62,976 nucleotides of DNA, from the NCBI GenBank assembly GCA_021793235.1, contig JAJYTD010000020.1, positions 1-62,976 on the forward strand. The letters run 5' to 3'. This DNA comes from Actinomycetes bacterium. Lineage in GTDB: Bacteria > Actinomycetota > Actinomycetes > Streptosporangiales > Streptosporangiaceae. A program made the translations under genes and the position numbers. Below the pieces are notes generated by a model. The model made no database searches and was not told where the DNA came from. It worked only from the letters and a program-made list of their open reading frames with translations. This document shows, in pieces, positions 1 to 8,009 of the stretch (positions within the stretch are counted from its first letter, which is position 1; the number at the start of each line of letters is the position of its first letter).

Positions 1-1
1 T

Positions 2-127
2 GCGGGGGCGATCGTGTCGGGGTCCTCGGGCACGGCCGCGGCCAAGAAGGAGGCGTTGGAGGCGGCCGGGGTCAAGGTCGGCAAGACGCCCAGCGAGACC
101 GCCCGCCTCGCCCGCGACCTGTTCTAA
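2..127 (+). CDS. sucD: Succinyl-CoA ligase alpha subunit, C-terminal end (partial)
   Basis: Only the last 41 codons are present because the gene enters from the left edge. The tail contains SGSSGTAAAKKEALEAAG followed by a run ending in ARDLF and TAA, which is the typical C-terminus of the ADP/GDP-forming succinyl-CoA ligase alpha chain of the TCA cycle. The order sucD, DUF6350 membrane protein, purN, purH matches other actinobacteria. Transcription probably ends in the perfect palindrome just downstream. The identification rests on a short segment, but the context supports it. Confidence 0.82.
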   Translation, partial: AGAIVSGSSGTAAAKKEALEAAGVKVGKTPSETARLARDLF

Positions 128-145
128 ATCCGTTTAATCCGTGTC

Positions 146-200
146 GATCTTGACGTTGTGCACCCCAAAACGCGGGCGAGAGGTGCACAACGTCAAGATC
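146..200. repeat. 55-bp palindromic element, copy 1
   Basis: Arms 146-164 and 182-200 form a perfect 19-bp inverted repeat around a 17-nt loop that contains CCCCAAAACG. It starts 18 nt after the sucD stop, so it can act as a terminator. A second copy in reverse orientation lies at 24153-24208, and one stem pair differs between the copies in a compensatory way (T-A here, C-G there). The element therefore looks like a dispersed hairpin repeat and not a chance palindrome. Confidence 0.85.
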
Positions 201-253
201 AGCGGCTGTCGAGAGGGGCACGGCTCCCCGACACGCCGGGGGAAAACCGTGCG

Positions 254-1897
254 ATGCGGTCGAAGACTGGCAGCATGGGCGGGGTGAGTCCGCCCGCACG
301 TTCCTCCCAGAATCGCGGCACCGCACCAGAGCGCGGCCGAAACCGCGGCCGATCGGGTGACCGCAGCGGACCGCGTCGCGACCAGGGGCGCGGCAAAGGC
401 GGTAAGGGCGGCACAGACGGTAAGGGCGGCAGGGGCCCGCGTACGGCAGCGCCCAGAGCACAGGACACCCCGTCCCACTCGCTGTACACCGCGGGCGGAA
501 TGGCCGCCGCATGGTCGGCGGGTATCGGTCTCGCGGTACTGATGACCCTCACCCTCATCGGGTGGGTGGCCGCTCCGCACGACGCGTTCGGCGACGATGT
601 GGACGACGTCTTCCGGACGGCGGTACAGGCCTGGCTGGTCGGCCACCATGTCGGCTTCGCGATCCCCGGCGGGCAGATCACGGTGCTCCCACTGGGCCTG
701 GTGGTCCTGCCGGGGCTGCTGCTCTACCGTTCGGGGCGCTGGCTCGCGCGCAGTTGCGACCTCCCGAGGCTGCGCCACCTGTTCCGGGCCGCACTGGCCC
801 TCGCCGGCCCCTACGCCGCGATCGCCGGCACGCTCGCGCTCATCGGGCAGACCGAAGTGGTGCGCCCCTCCATGGTGAAGGCGCTCGTCGCAGGCTTCTG
901 CCTGGCGTTCCTCGCCGGGGGCATGGGCGTCCTGTTCCAACTCCTCAAGGACAAGGGGATTCCCAAGAGCCGACTGCTGGAACTCATACCGGAACGCCCG
1001 CGGTCACTGCTGGTAGGAACGGCGAGTGCCACCGGAATCCTGCTGATGTCCGGTGCGCTGCTGTTCTGCGCCGCACTGGCCGCCGGGTTCGACGGCGCCG
1101 TCGCGGTCACCCGCGAACTGTCCCCGGGCCTGGTGGGCGGCGCGCTGCTCATCGCGATACAGCTCGTCTACGTGCCCAACGCCGTGGTCCTCGGCCTGTC
1201 CTATGCGGTGGGGCCGGGCTTTGCGATCGGGACCGGGACCATGGTGGCACCGACCGGGGTGGCCCTCGGCGCGGTGCCGATGTTCCCGATGCTCGCGGCA
1301 CTGCCCGAAAACGGCCCCGCTCCCGCGCTGTCACTGGCGGCGCTGGCCACTCCGTTTCTCGCCGGATGCGTCGGCGGCGTGCTCACCCAGCGCAGCGCAC
1401 CGACCGTGGTCAGCGAATCCGCACCGTTGTGGGGATTCGTCTGCGGGGCGGCGACCGGTCTGGTGTGCGCCGCACTGTCGGTCCTGGCCGGCGGGTCGCT
1501 GGGCGCGGAGCGCCTCTCCACTGTCGGCCCGTCAGCCTGGCAGGTGGGCCTGGTCACGGCGCTAGAGGTCGGTCTCACCGCCGCGATCACAGCGTGGCTG
1601 GCCAACTGGCGCTACCTCCGCCGTCTAGAGGCCGCCGCGGAGCACGAGGACGGCGAGGCCGACACCGCGGCATCGGCCGGTTCCGCGGACACCGCCGCGG
1701 ACAAAGAAGCAAGAGAACATGAGCGACCGGGCCGTATCCGGCGGCGCCCACGGGTTTTGCCGCTTCGCCGCCGTGCCGGGCGCGTGCCGCCTCCCGAGGA
1801 GGCGGAAGCCGACGAACTCTACGGCATCACCTACGAGGCCGACCCGGCCGCGGCAGAAGTGGCCCAAACCGTGGACCGCGACGCTCGCGGCCGCTGA
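254..1897 (+). CDS. DUF6350 family multi-pass membrane protein
   Basis: A protein of about 547 residues with a basic, Gly/Arg-rich cytoplasmic N-terminus, then roughly eight to ten hydrophobic segments, then an acidic and basic C-terminal tail. The first helix contains AAAWSAGIGLAVLMTLTLIG. The family (DUF6350, sometimes called PerM-like) is known in actinobacteria between sucD and purN, as here; its biochemical role is not established. The start is uncertain: ATG 254, ATG 275 and GTG 284 are all in frame, and the open frame extends upstream into the palindrome, where I do not think translation starts. A hydrophilic tail rich in Ala/Asp (about residues 460-500) follows the membrane part. Confidence 0.75.
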   Translation: MRSKTGSMGGVSPPARSSQNRGTAPERGRNRGRSGDRSGPRRDQGRGKGGKGGTDGKGGRGPRTAAPRAQDTPSHSLYTAGGMAAAWSAGIGLAVLMTLTLIGWVAAPHDAFGDDVDDVFRTAVQAWLVGHHVGFAIPGGQITVLPLGLVVLPGLLLYRSGRWLARSCDLPRLRHLFRAALALAGPYAAIAGTLALIGQTEVVRPSMVKALVAGFCLAFLAGGMGVLFQLLKDKGIPKSRLLELIPERPRSLLVGTASATGILLMSGALLFCAALAAGFDGAVAVTRELSPGLVGGALLIAIQLVYVPNAVVLGLSYAVGPGFAIGTGTMVAPTGVALGAVPMFPMLAALPENGPAPALSLAALATPFLAGCVGGVLTQRSAPTVVSESAPLWGFVCGAATGLVCAALSVLAGGSLGAERLSTVGPSAWQVGLVTALEVGLTAAITAWLANWRYLRRLEAAAEHEDGEADTAASAGSADTAADKEAREHERPGRIRRRPRVLPLRRRAGRVPPPEEAEADELYGITYEADPAAAEVAQTVDRDARGR

Positions 1898-1968
1898 CGT
1901 GCTCCACCGCCTACCAGAAGAAGGCAGCCGACACAGGAGCCGGACCAGAGCGGCGGAGACGGTGCGGA

Positions 1969-2388
1969 TCAGCTATCGGCGTTCAAGGTGGGGACGTTCT
2001 CTTTGGGGATACCGGTGCGTTCGGAGACGGCCGTGCGGAAAGCGTCGTCGCACTGGGTCTGGGAAGCTTCGGTGTGCGCCCGGGTAGAGCACTGATGGTA
2101 GGCGTTGTACTCGGTCCAGAACACGGAGTACCCGACGATAGCGAAAATAGAGACGACGATACCGGCCCAGCCCAGAACCATACTGAGCAGCGCCCCGGGC
2201 GCCTGACCGTTGTTCTGCCGGGCAGCGCGGCGGGCCCGACCGCCCTGGAAGACGCCCAAAGCGGAGAACACCACACCGAAGGGCGGAAGCAGCAGCCCTG
2301 CGGCGGAGAAGAAGAGCCCCCACAGGCCGCCCCGTTCAATAGTGGGCTGCTGCCCGTCGGCGTGCGAATCAGGCGGCTCGTTGGTCAC
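1969..2388 (-). CDS. Small membrane protein, DUF4190-like
   Basis: 139 residues. The start is GTG 2388, chosen because AGGAG (2393-2398 on the complement) lies about 7 nt upstream; an upstream ATG in the same frame lacks such a site. A polar N-terminus is followed by two hydrophobic stretches, roughly residues 24-50 (GLWGLFFSAAGLLLPPFGVV) and 70-95 (SMVLGWAGIVVSIFAIVGYS), separated by a basic loop GGRARRAARQ. This is the usual layout of DUF4190 proteins. The C-terminal segment carries Cys-containing STRAHTEASQTQCDDAF. The gene stands alone, opposite to its neighbours. Function unknown. Confidence 0.65.
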   Translation of the reverse strand: MTNEPPDSHADGQQPTIERGGLWGLFFSAAGLLLPPFGVVFSALGVFQGGRARRAARQNNGQAPGALLSMVLGWAGIVVSIFAIVGYSVFWTEYNAYHQCSTRAHTEASQTQCDDAFRTAVSERTGIPKENVPTLNADS

Positions 2389-2533
2389 GAAGGCTCCTTG
2401 CAAACTGTGCCGGGAAGGCGGCGGGTACTCGTTCGATCGGGGACACCGGTGCACAGGGTAGTGAGCCGGACACCTGCACCGCGGCGGGCCCCATTGGATT
2501 AGACGCTACCCGCTCCAGTTCTCTTCCTCGGAC

Positions 2534-2579
2534 GTGTCTTCTGGGTCGTTCGCCTGCGGGGTGCTTGAAGCCGGTGTCT
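2534..2579. repeat. 46-bp direct repeat, unit 1
   Basis: It begins GTGTCTTCTGGGT and ends AGCCGGTGTCT. It matches unit 2 at 2664-2709 with about six differences. The two copies are 130 bp apart, which suggests a local duplication in non-coding DNA. Confidence 0.7.
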
Positions 2580-2663
2580 TCCTTCGTCGCCCGCCGCTCC
2601 CTCGTTCCTCGGTCGCGGCGTTCTCCTCAGTCCAGACACCGGCGCGCCCCTCCGGCTCACTCC

Positions 2664-2709
2664 CTGTCTTCTGGGTTGTTTGCCTTTGGGGTGCTTGGAG
2701 CCGGTGTCT
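2664..2709. repeat. 46-bp direct repeat, unit 2
   Basis: Second unit of the imperfect direct repeat. It runs directly into the hairpin-element half copy that starts near 2729. Confidence 0.7.
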
Positions 2710-2728
2710 GGTGGGGTGGTTTCTGGTG

Positions 2729-2888
2729 TGTTCGGCGGCAAGCTGGTCCCTGCTCGCTGCGCTCGCAGGGCCCCCATTGCCGCAGCTCCCGGGGATCGGC
2801 CGGGGTGTTCGGGTTGGTTGTGCCCCTGCGGGTTGTGGCAATGGGGCGGAGTGAGTGAAACGAGCAAAGCCGGCTTGCCGCTGAGCGG
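2729..2888. repeat. Long hairpin element, copy A (rearranged halves)
   Basis: The right arm (2729-2784, ending GGGCCCCCATTGCCGCA) comes first and a left arm (2827-2888, containing GTGGCAATGGGGC) follows, an inside-out order compared with the intact copies at 23887-24063 and 62593-62820. The shared core CTGCTCGCTGCGCTCGCAGGG is present. It appears to be two partial elements or a rearranged one. Confidence 0.7.
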
Positions 2889-3133
2889 ACAGGTGCGCAG
2901 AACCGACCGGTCCGCCGCGTTTTCCGGTTCTGCCGTGCCAGCCCGAGGCGGTGCGGAGCCGATTGGCGAGATAGGCTGACCAACACGGGTTGGGCGCGGA
3001 CGTCGGCCCGTTCACGGGCGTACCCGCGCCCGCTTTCAGGCACATGCCAAGCCCCGGATGCCGCGCGTCCACACCGCGCCCCGGGAACGGGAACGCGGTT
3101 GTTCTCGCATCGTTTCCCAGAGGAGGAAGCACA

Positions 3134-3793
3134 CTGTCGGCGCGAGTAGTCGTTCTCATCTCGGGGGCGGGAAGCAACATGGCCGCACTGCTCGATGCGG
3201 CGGCCGATCCTGACTACGGGGCGACCATCGTCGCCGTGGGGGCCGACCGCGCGAGCGCGAAAGGAATCACCCTGGCGGAGCAGGCCGGGGTCCCGACGTT
3301 CACCATCCCGTTCGCGGACTACACCGACCGCGCCCAGTGGGATGCCGCGCTGGCCGAGCGCATCGCCGACTTCGAGCCGGACCTGGTGGTCTCCGCCGGA
3401 TTCATGCGGATCCTCGGCGCGGAGGTCCTGAGCCGCCACCCCGTCATCAACATCCATCCGGCCCTGCTCCCGGCGTTCCCCGGTGCGCACGCCGTCCGCG
3501 ACGCGCTCGCCTACGGAGTCAAGATCACCGGTGCCACTGTGCACTTCGTGGACGAGGGAGTCGACACCGGCCCCGTGATCGACCAGGTCACGGTCCGGGT
3601 CGAACCCGACGACGACGTGCACAGCCTGCACGAGCGCATCAAGACCGTGGAGCGGGCCATGCTGGTCGACGTCGTGGGGCGGCTGGCCCGGGACGGGTGG
3701 ACCCTGGAGAACCGAAACGTGCGGCTGGGCTCGAGGGAAAAGGAGCCGGGCCCGGCACCATCATCCGGCTACGTCACAGAGGAGAACCGGTGA
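3134..3793 (+). CDS. purN: Phosphoribosylglycinamide formyltransferase (GAR transformylase)
   Basis: Transfers the formyl group from 10-formyl-THF to GAR, the third step of purine synthesis. 219 residues. The start appears to be CTG 3134: AGGAGG (3121-3126) lies 7 nt upstream, no ATG, GTG or TTG occurs in frame nearby, and the first ATG (3179) would remove the phosphate-binding SGAGSN loop (residues 10-15). With the CTG start the catalytic residues fall at N106, H108 (INIHPALLP) and D144 (EGVDTGP), the same numbers as in the E. coli enzyme. The stop overlaps the purH start by 4 nt (GTGA), so the two are translationally coupled. Confidence 0.93.
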   Translation: MSARVVVLISGAGSNMAALLDAAADPDYGATIVAVGADRASAKGITLAEQAGVPTFTIPFADYTDRAQWDAALAERIADFEPDLVVSAGFMRILGAEVLSRHPVINIHPALLPAFPGAHAVRDALAYGVKITGATVHFVDEGVDTGPVIDQVTVRVEPDDDVHSLHERIKTVERAMLVDVVGRLARDGWTLENRNVRLGSREKEPGPAPSSGYVTEENR

Positions 3794-5358
3794 GTCAGCA
3801 GGCCATCAGGCGCGCGTTGATCAGCGTATACGACAAGACCGGGCTGGAGGAGCTCGCCTACGGCCTGGCGGAGGCCGGGGTGGAGATCGTCTCCACCGGA
3901 TCCACCGCGGCCCGCCTGACGGAGGCCGACATCCCCGTCACCCCCATCGAGGACGTCACCGGGTTCCCCGAATGCCTGGAGGGCCGGGTCAAGACCCTGC
4001 ACCCGAAGGTGCACGCGGGCCTGCTGGCCGACCGCACCAAGGACGACCACCGCGCCACCCTCGACGACCTCGGCATCGCCCCGTTCGACCTGCTTGTCGT
4101 CAATCTCTACCCGTTCCGCCAGACCGTGGCCTCGGGGGCCTCGCCCGAGGAGTGCATCGAGAAGATCGACATCGGCGGCCCCGCTATGGTGCGGGCGGCC
4201 GCCAAGAACCACGGCAGCGTGGCGGTGGTCGTCGACCCGGCCCGCTACGACAGCGTCATCGAGGCGGTGCGGGGCGGCGGTTTCACACAGGAGCAGCGCA
4301 AGCGCCTGGCCGCGCAGGCGTTCGCCCACACCGCCGCCTACGACGCCGCCGTGTCCTCCTGGTTCGCCGAGACCTACGCCCCCGACGAAACCAGCGCCCA
4401 AAGCGGGTGGCCGGACTTCTACGCCACCGCCTACCGCCGCGCGGCGACACTGCGCTACGGCGAGAACCCGCACCAGAGGGCCGCGCTGTACCTCGGCGAC
4501 GAGCCGTCGGGGGCGGGGCTGGCCGGTGCCCAGCAGCTGCACGGCAAGGAGATGTCCTACAACAACTACGTCGACAGCGACGCCGCGCTGCGCGCCGCCT
4601 ACGACTTCGCCGACCCGTGCGTGGCGATCATCAAGCACGCCAACCCGTGCGGCATCGCGCTGGGCACCGACATCGCCGAGGCGCACCGCAAGGCCCACGA
4701 GTGTGACCCGGTGTCGGCGTTCGGCGGCGTCATCGCGGTGAACCGCCCGGTGAGCGTCGCGCTGGCCGAGCAGGTCGCAGACATCTTCACCGAGGTCCTC
4801 GTCGCGCCGGAGTTCGAGCCGGGTGCCGTGGAGGTGCTGACGCGCAAGAAGAACATCCGGCTGCTGACGGCCGTCCCGCCGGACCGGGCCGCCCGCCCGG
4901 AGGCGCGGCCCATCAGCGGCGGGCTGCTGCTGCAGTCGGCCGACGCCATTGACGCCCCCGGGGACGACCCGGCGACGTGGGAGCTGCGCGCGGGCGCGCC
5001 CGCGGACGAGGCGACACTGGCCGACCTCGCCTTCGCGTGGCGCGCGGTGCGGGCCGTCAAGTCCAACGCGATCCTGCTGGCGGCCGATCGTGCCACAGTG
5101 GGGGTGGGCATGGGCCAGGTCAACCGGGTGGATTCCGCGCGGCTGGCGGTCACCCGTGCCGGTGACCGCGTCGGTGGCGCGGTCGCGGCCAGTGACGCGT
5201 TCTTTCCGTTCCCTGACGGCCTGGAGGTGCTGGCCGAAGCCGGGGTCCGGGCCGTGGTCCAGCCGGGCGGGTCGGTCCGCGACGACCAGGTCATCGCGGC
5301 GGCTGAGCAGGCCGGTGTGACCATGTACTTCACCGGTACCCGGCACTTCTTCCACTGA
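3790..5358 (+). CDS. purH: Bifunctional AICAR transformylase / IMP cyclohydrolase
   Basis: 522 residues, the normal family length. The N-terminal IMP cyclohydrolase (MGS-fold) domain occupies about residues 1-200 ([28 protein letters not shown]). The C-terminal AICAR formyltransferase domain carries the substrate-binding KHANPCG motif near residue 280 and ends in [11 protein letters not shown]. It performs the last two steps of IMP synthesis. The GTG start overlaps the purN stop, and folD follows after 52 nt, so purN-purH-folD form a purine/one-carbon operon in which FolD supplies 10-formyl-THF to both transformylases. Confidence 0.97.
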   Translation: MSQQAIRRALISVYDKTGLEELAYGLAEAGVEIVSTGSTAARLTEADIPVTPIEDVTGFPECLEGRVKTLHPKVHAGLLADRTKDDHRATLDDLGIAPFDLLVVNLYPFRQTVASGASPEECIEKIDIGGPAMVRAAAKNHGSVAVVVDPARYDSVIEAVRGGGFTQEQRKRLAAQAFAHTAAYDAAVSSWFAETYAPDETSAQSGWPDFYATAYRRAATLRYGENPHQRAALYLGDEPSGAGLAGAQQLHGKEMSYNNYVDSDAALRAAYDFADPCVAIIKHANPCGIALGTDIAEAHRKAHECDPVSAFGGVIAVNRPVSVALAEQVADIFTEVLVAPEFEPGAVEVLTRKKNIRLLTAVPPDRAARPEARPISGGLLLQSADAIDAPGDDPATWELRAGAPADEATLADLAFAWRAVRAVKSNAILLAADRATVGVGMGQVNRVDSARLAVTRAGDRVGGAVAASDAFFPFPDGLEVLAEAGVRAVVQPGGSVRDDQVIAAAEQAGVTMYFTGTRHFFH

Positions 5359-5410
5359 CGGGCACCGCCGGCCCGCAGAAGAGCAACCCGCACGGAAGGA
5401 ACGAGACCCT

Positions 5411-6262
5411 GTGAGTGCACGGATTCTGGATGGAAAGGCGACCGCCGCGGCGATCCGGGCGGAGCTGGTGGACCGGGTGGCCGCGCTGCGCGCCAAAGGG
5501 ATCGCGCCCGGTCTCGGCACCGTCCTGGTGGGCGATGACCCGGGCAGCCACTCCTATGTCGCCGGCAAGCACCGCGACTGCGCCGAGGTCGGGATCGAGA
5601 GCATCCGCCGCGACCTTCCGGCCACGGCGACCCAGGAGCAGGTGGAGGCCGCGGTCGCCGAGCTCAACGCCGACCCGGCCTGCACCGGTTACATCGTCCA
5701 GCTGCCGCTGCCCAAAGGGCTGGACGAGAACCGGGTGCTGGGCCTGATCGACCCGGCCAAGGACGCCGACGGCCTGCAGCCGGACAACCTCGGCAAGCTG
5801 GTGCTGATGGAGGACGCCCCGCTGCCGTGCACCCCGCGCGGCATCGTGGAGCTGCTGAACCGCTACGACATTCCGCTGAAGGGCGCGGAGGTCGTCGTGG
5901 TGGGCCGCGGAGTGACGGTGGGCCGCCCGCTGGGGCTGCTGCTGACCCGGCGCAGTGAGAACGCGACCGTGACCCTGTGCCACACCGGTACGCGCGACCT
6001 GGCCGCGCATACCCGCCGCGCCGATATCGTCGTGGCCGGCGTCGGGGTGCCGGGACTGATCACCAAGGACATGGTCAAGCCGGGTGCCACGGTGCTGGAC
6101 GTCGGCGTCACCCGCACCGACCAGGGGCTGGTCGGCGATGTCGCGCTGGACGTTCGGGAGGTGGCCGGCCATGTGTCGCCGAACCCGGGCGGAGTCGGCC
6201 CGATGACCCGCGCGATGCTGCTGGTGAACGTGGTGGAGGCAGCCGAACGCCAGGCGGGGTGA
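5411..6262 (+). CDS. folD: Methylenetetrahydrofolate dehydrogenase / methenyl-THF cyclohydrolase
   Basis: 283 residues with the two FolD signatures: a substrate region with [14 protein letters not shown] near residue 96, and the NADP-binding region [14 protein letters not shown], followed by [17 protein letters not shown] near the C-terminus. It interconverts 5,10-methylene-THF and 10-formyl-THF. GTG start with AAGGAAC about 12 nt upstream. It is the last gene of the purN-purH-folD run, and a perfect 10-bp stem-loop lies 94 nt beyond its stop. Confidence 0.96.
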   Translation: MSARILDGKATAAAIRAELVDRVAALRAKGIAPGLGTVLVGDDPGSHSYVAGKHRDCAEVGIESIRRDLPATATQEQVEAAVAELNADPACTGYIVQLPLPKGLDENRVLGLIDPAKDADGLQPDNLGKLVLMEDAPLPCTPRGIVELLNRYDIPLKGAEVVVVGRGVTVGRPLGLLLTRRSENATVTLCHTGTRDLAAHTRRADIVVAGVGVPGLITKDMVKPGATVLDVGVTRTDQGLVGDVALDVREVAGHVSPNPGGVGPMTRAMLLVNVVEAAERQAG

Positions 6263-6355
6263 GTGTTCTGGGGCGCCGCCCGCGGCCGCTTCCGTGTCGG
6301 CTGGTCGGCGGTGCCCGGGGGGCTCCTTCGGGGCGGCCGCGGGTGCCCGTCCCCG

Positions 6356-6382
6356 GCAAGGGGCCCTCGGCAGGCCCCTTGC
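6356..6382. terminator. Bidirectional stem-loop terminator
   Basis: GCAAGGGGCC (6356-6365) pairs perfectly with GGCCCCTTGC (6373-6382) around a 7-nt loop. It sits between the convergent folD and FHA-HTH genes, 5 nt from the stop codon of the latter. There is no U-tract, as is usual in this group. Confidence 0.7.
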
Positions 6383-6386
6383 GCCA

Positions 6387-7106
6387 TCAACTGGCCTTGC
6401 GTTTACGGTCCAGTACCGGCATGGGGCGCACCAGGCCGAGGGCGACGACCTCGTTGGCCAGCCGCGTGCGGCGGTTGGGCCCCTCGGGGATCCGGAACTT
6501 CTGGTAGAGGCGGAGAAGGTGCTGTTTGACGGCCGCTTCGGTGACGACCAGGTCCTCGGCGATCTCCCGGGCGGTCGCGGGGGAGACGAAGGCTTCGTCG
6601 GAGAGAGCGGGGCGGCAGAGCGACGTCAAGACGTCGAGCTCTCTCCGGGTGAGTTCGGGGGCCGCTCCGCGGCGCAGTTCGATGTCGGGGTTGAGCTCTT
6701 CGCTGGGCAGGCCGCCGATCCTGCATCGAGCGGTGCCGAAGCTGATGACATCGCCCTCTTCGAGGACCCTGCGCGCTATGGGGCGGCCGTTGACCCTGGT
6801 GCCGTTGAGTGAAAGGCCGAGGTCGACGACGTAGACGTACGGTCCGCGGCGCACCAGCTCGGCGTGGAGCTGTGACACGCTCGGGTCGCTGAGGCGGATA
6901 TCGGTTCCTTCTCCGCGCCCGATAGTGGTGACCTCTGCGTCCAACTGCTGTACGTCGCCGCTCTCCTCGACCCGTATATAGGGCCCGTCCACGGTTGTTC
7001 CTTCCGGTGTGGGGCGCGGCCTGGGGGGGAGCGCACGATGGGTTGTGACAGTGTGCCTCGCAGTAGAGACGGGCAGGTTGTTCTTTGCTGGTTGAGTGGG
7101 GGTCAT
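6387..7106 (-). CDS. FHA domain protein with C-terminal helix-turn-helix
   Basis: 239 residues. A forkhead-associated domain spans about residues 45-130, with TIGRGEGTDIRLSDPSVSQLHAEL and SLNGTRVNGRPI, so it should bind phosphothreonine peptides. The C-terminal 90 residues (LTRRELDVLTSLCRP, SPATAREIAEDLVVTEAAVKQHLLRLYQKF) resemble a DNA-binding helix-turn-helix of the LuxR/winged type. A link between Ser/Thr kinase signalling and transcription is an inference. Start ATG 7106 with GAGGACA upstream. The first 40 residues are Pro/Thr/Arg-rich and look unstructured. Confidence 0.8.
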   Translation of the reverse strand: MTPTQPAKNNLPVSTARHTVTTHRALPPRPRPTPEGTTVDGPYIRVEESGDVQQLDAEVTTIGRGEGTDIRLSDPSVSQLHAELVRRGPYVYVVDLGLSLNGTRVNGRPIARRVLEEGDVISFGTARCRIGGLPSEELNPDIELRRGAAPELTRRELDVLTSLCRPALSDEAFVSPATAREIAEDLVVTEAAVKQHLLRLYQKFRIPEGPNRRTRLANEVVALGLVRPMPVLDRKRKAS

Positions 7107-7481
7107 GGGGGCTGTCCTCGCTCACCGTGGCACTCGTCTCCTCACTGGTTACCCGGGCGGTGTGATTTCTACGCGCTTACCGCAAAGTGAGAGTCGCGTC
7201 GCGGAAGGTTTACGGTGTTTCCGCGTAATAGGGTCTGTCCTGAGGCCATGGAGACCGTGCCCGATTCGGTGCGGCATGAGGCGGGGCGGGAGCGTCCTCA
7301 CTACAATGAGTCCCGCTGTGGCCAGGAACAACGTGTAGTCGATCAGAGTCGGCTCGGCTGCCGGCCGCACGCACGCGCCGGTTTCGGTCCCGGTGGGTAC
7401 GCCGGTGGCCGGTCCCCGCCATGATCGGCTGGGGCGCCGGGGATGATCTCGGAATATGTGTGCGCTAGCGTGAGGTTTACG
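7107..7481. other. Divergent intergenic region
   Basis: 375 bp between the FHA gene (minus) and the DUF3017 gene (plus). I see no gene. A 12-bp direct repeat AGGTTTACGGTG occurs at about 7207 and again at about 7472, the second copy overlapping the DUF3017 ribosome-binding region. Promoters for both genes should lie here but I cannot place them with confidence. Confidence 0.5.
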
Positions 7482-7853
7482 GTGAGCCATAAAACGGTGG
7501 AGGAAGCGGTAGCAGCCCAGGCGCACTCATCCGAGGAGGAACCGGAGCCGGACTCCGGGTACCAGCCCGACCCGGGCGACCAGGCCCCGGGGTGGCTCTA
7601 CCAGGTTCCGTATTTCCTGGTGCTCGCCACCATGGCCGCCGGCATCGTCATCGTGGCCGCCGCCCACTTCAAGCGCGGCCCGGCGCTGATCGCGGGAGCG
7701 CTGCTGCTGGCCGCCGTCTTCCGGACGTTCCTGCCGGAGGAGAAGATCGGCATGCTCGCCGTACGCCGCCGCTGGACGGACGTCATCACCGTCACCACGC
7801 TCGCGATACTCCTCATCGTCCTGGCATGGGTGGCCCCGCAGCTCGCCGTATAG
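7482..7853 (+). CDS. DUF3017 membrane protein
   Basis: 123 residues from GTG 7482, chosen because TGAGGT lies just upstream; an in-frame ATG at 7443 is also open. A Glu/Pro-rich N-terminus of about 40 residues is followed by three hydrophobic helices (VPYFLVLATMAAGIVIVAAA, GPALIAGALLLAAVFRTFL and ITVTTLAILLIVLAWVAP). DUF3017 proteins commonly lie next to folD in actinobacteria. Function unknown. Confidence 0.72.
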   Translation: MSHKTVEEAVAAQAHSSEEEPEPDSGYQPDPGDQAPGWLYQVPYFLVLATMAAGIVIVAAAHFKRGPALIAGALLLAAVFRTFLPEEKIGMLAVRRRWTDVITVTTLAILLIVLAWVAPQLAV

Positions 7854-8009
7854 GCGTCTAATAAGCTTGATATCGAGATACCGCATCGTTCGATCGACGA
7901 AGCCCTGAGCAGCTTGGCACGGGCGAGCCCGGAACCCGGGCAGCGCAGGACTTTGCGGCAAGCCTCCAGCCACACGGCCCAGCCGATACGAAGGGACAGC
8001 CACACAGCC

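Larger units (their letters stand above)
2389..3133. other. Intergenic region of dispersed and direct repeats
   Basis: 745 bp without a convincing gene; open frames here have low-complexity, non-conserved translations. It contains a 46-bp imperfect direct repeat (2534-2579 and 2664-2709), two half-copies of the long hairpin element (2729-2784 and 2827-2888), and the purN leader with AGGAGG at 3121-3126. Confidence 0.7.

Noticed and set aside
134-940. Long minus-strand open frame over the DUF6350 gene
   Set aside because: Shadow of the real plus-strand gene. High GC keeps the antisense frames open, and its translation has no domain pattern.
2074-2502. 142-codon plus-strand frame opposite the DUF4190-like gene
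   Set aside because: Antisense shadow; the minus-strand gene has hydrophobic helices and a ribosome site, while this frame has neither.
7861-7880. AAGCTTGATATCGA, identical to part of a common cloning vector polylinker
   Set aside because: Only 14 bases match and the flanks do not continue the vector sequence; it is probably chance in the icd leader and not contamination.
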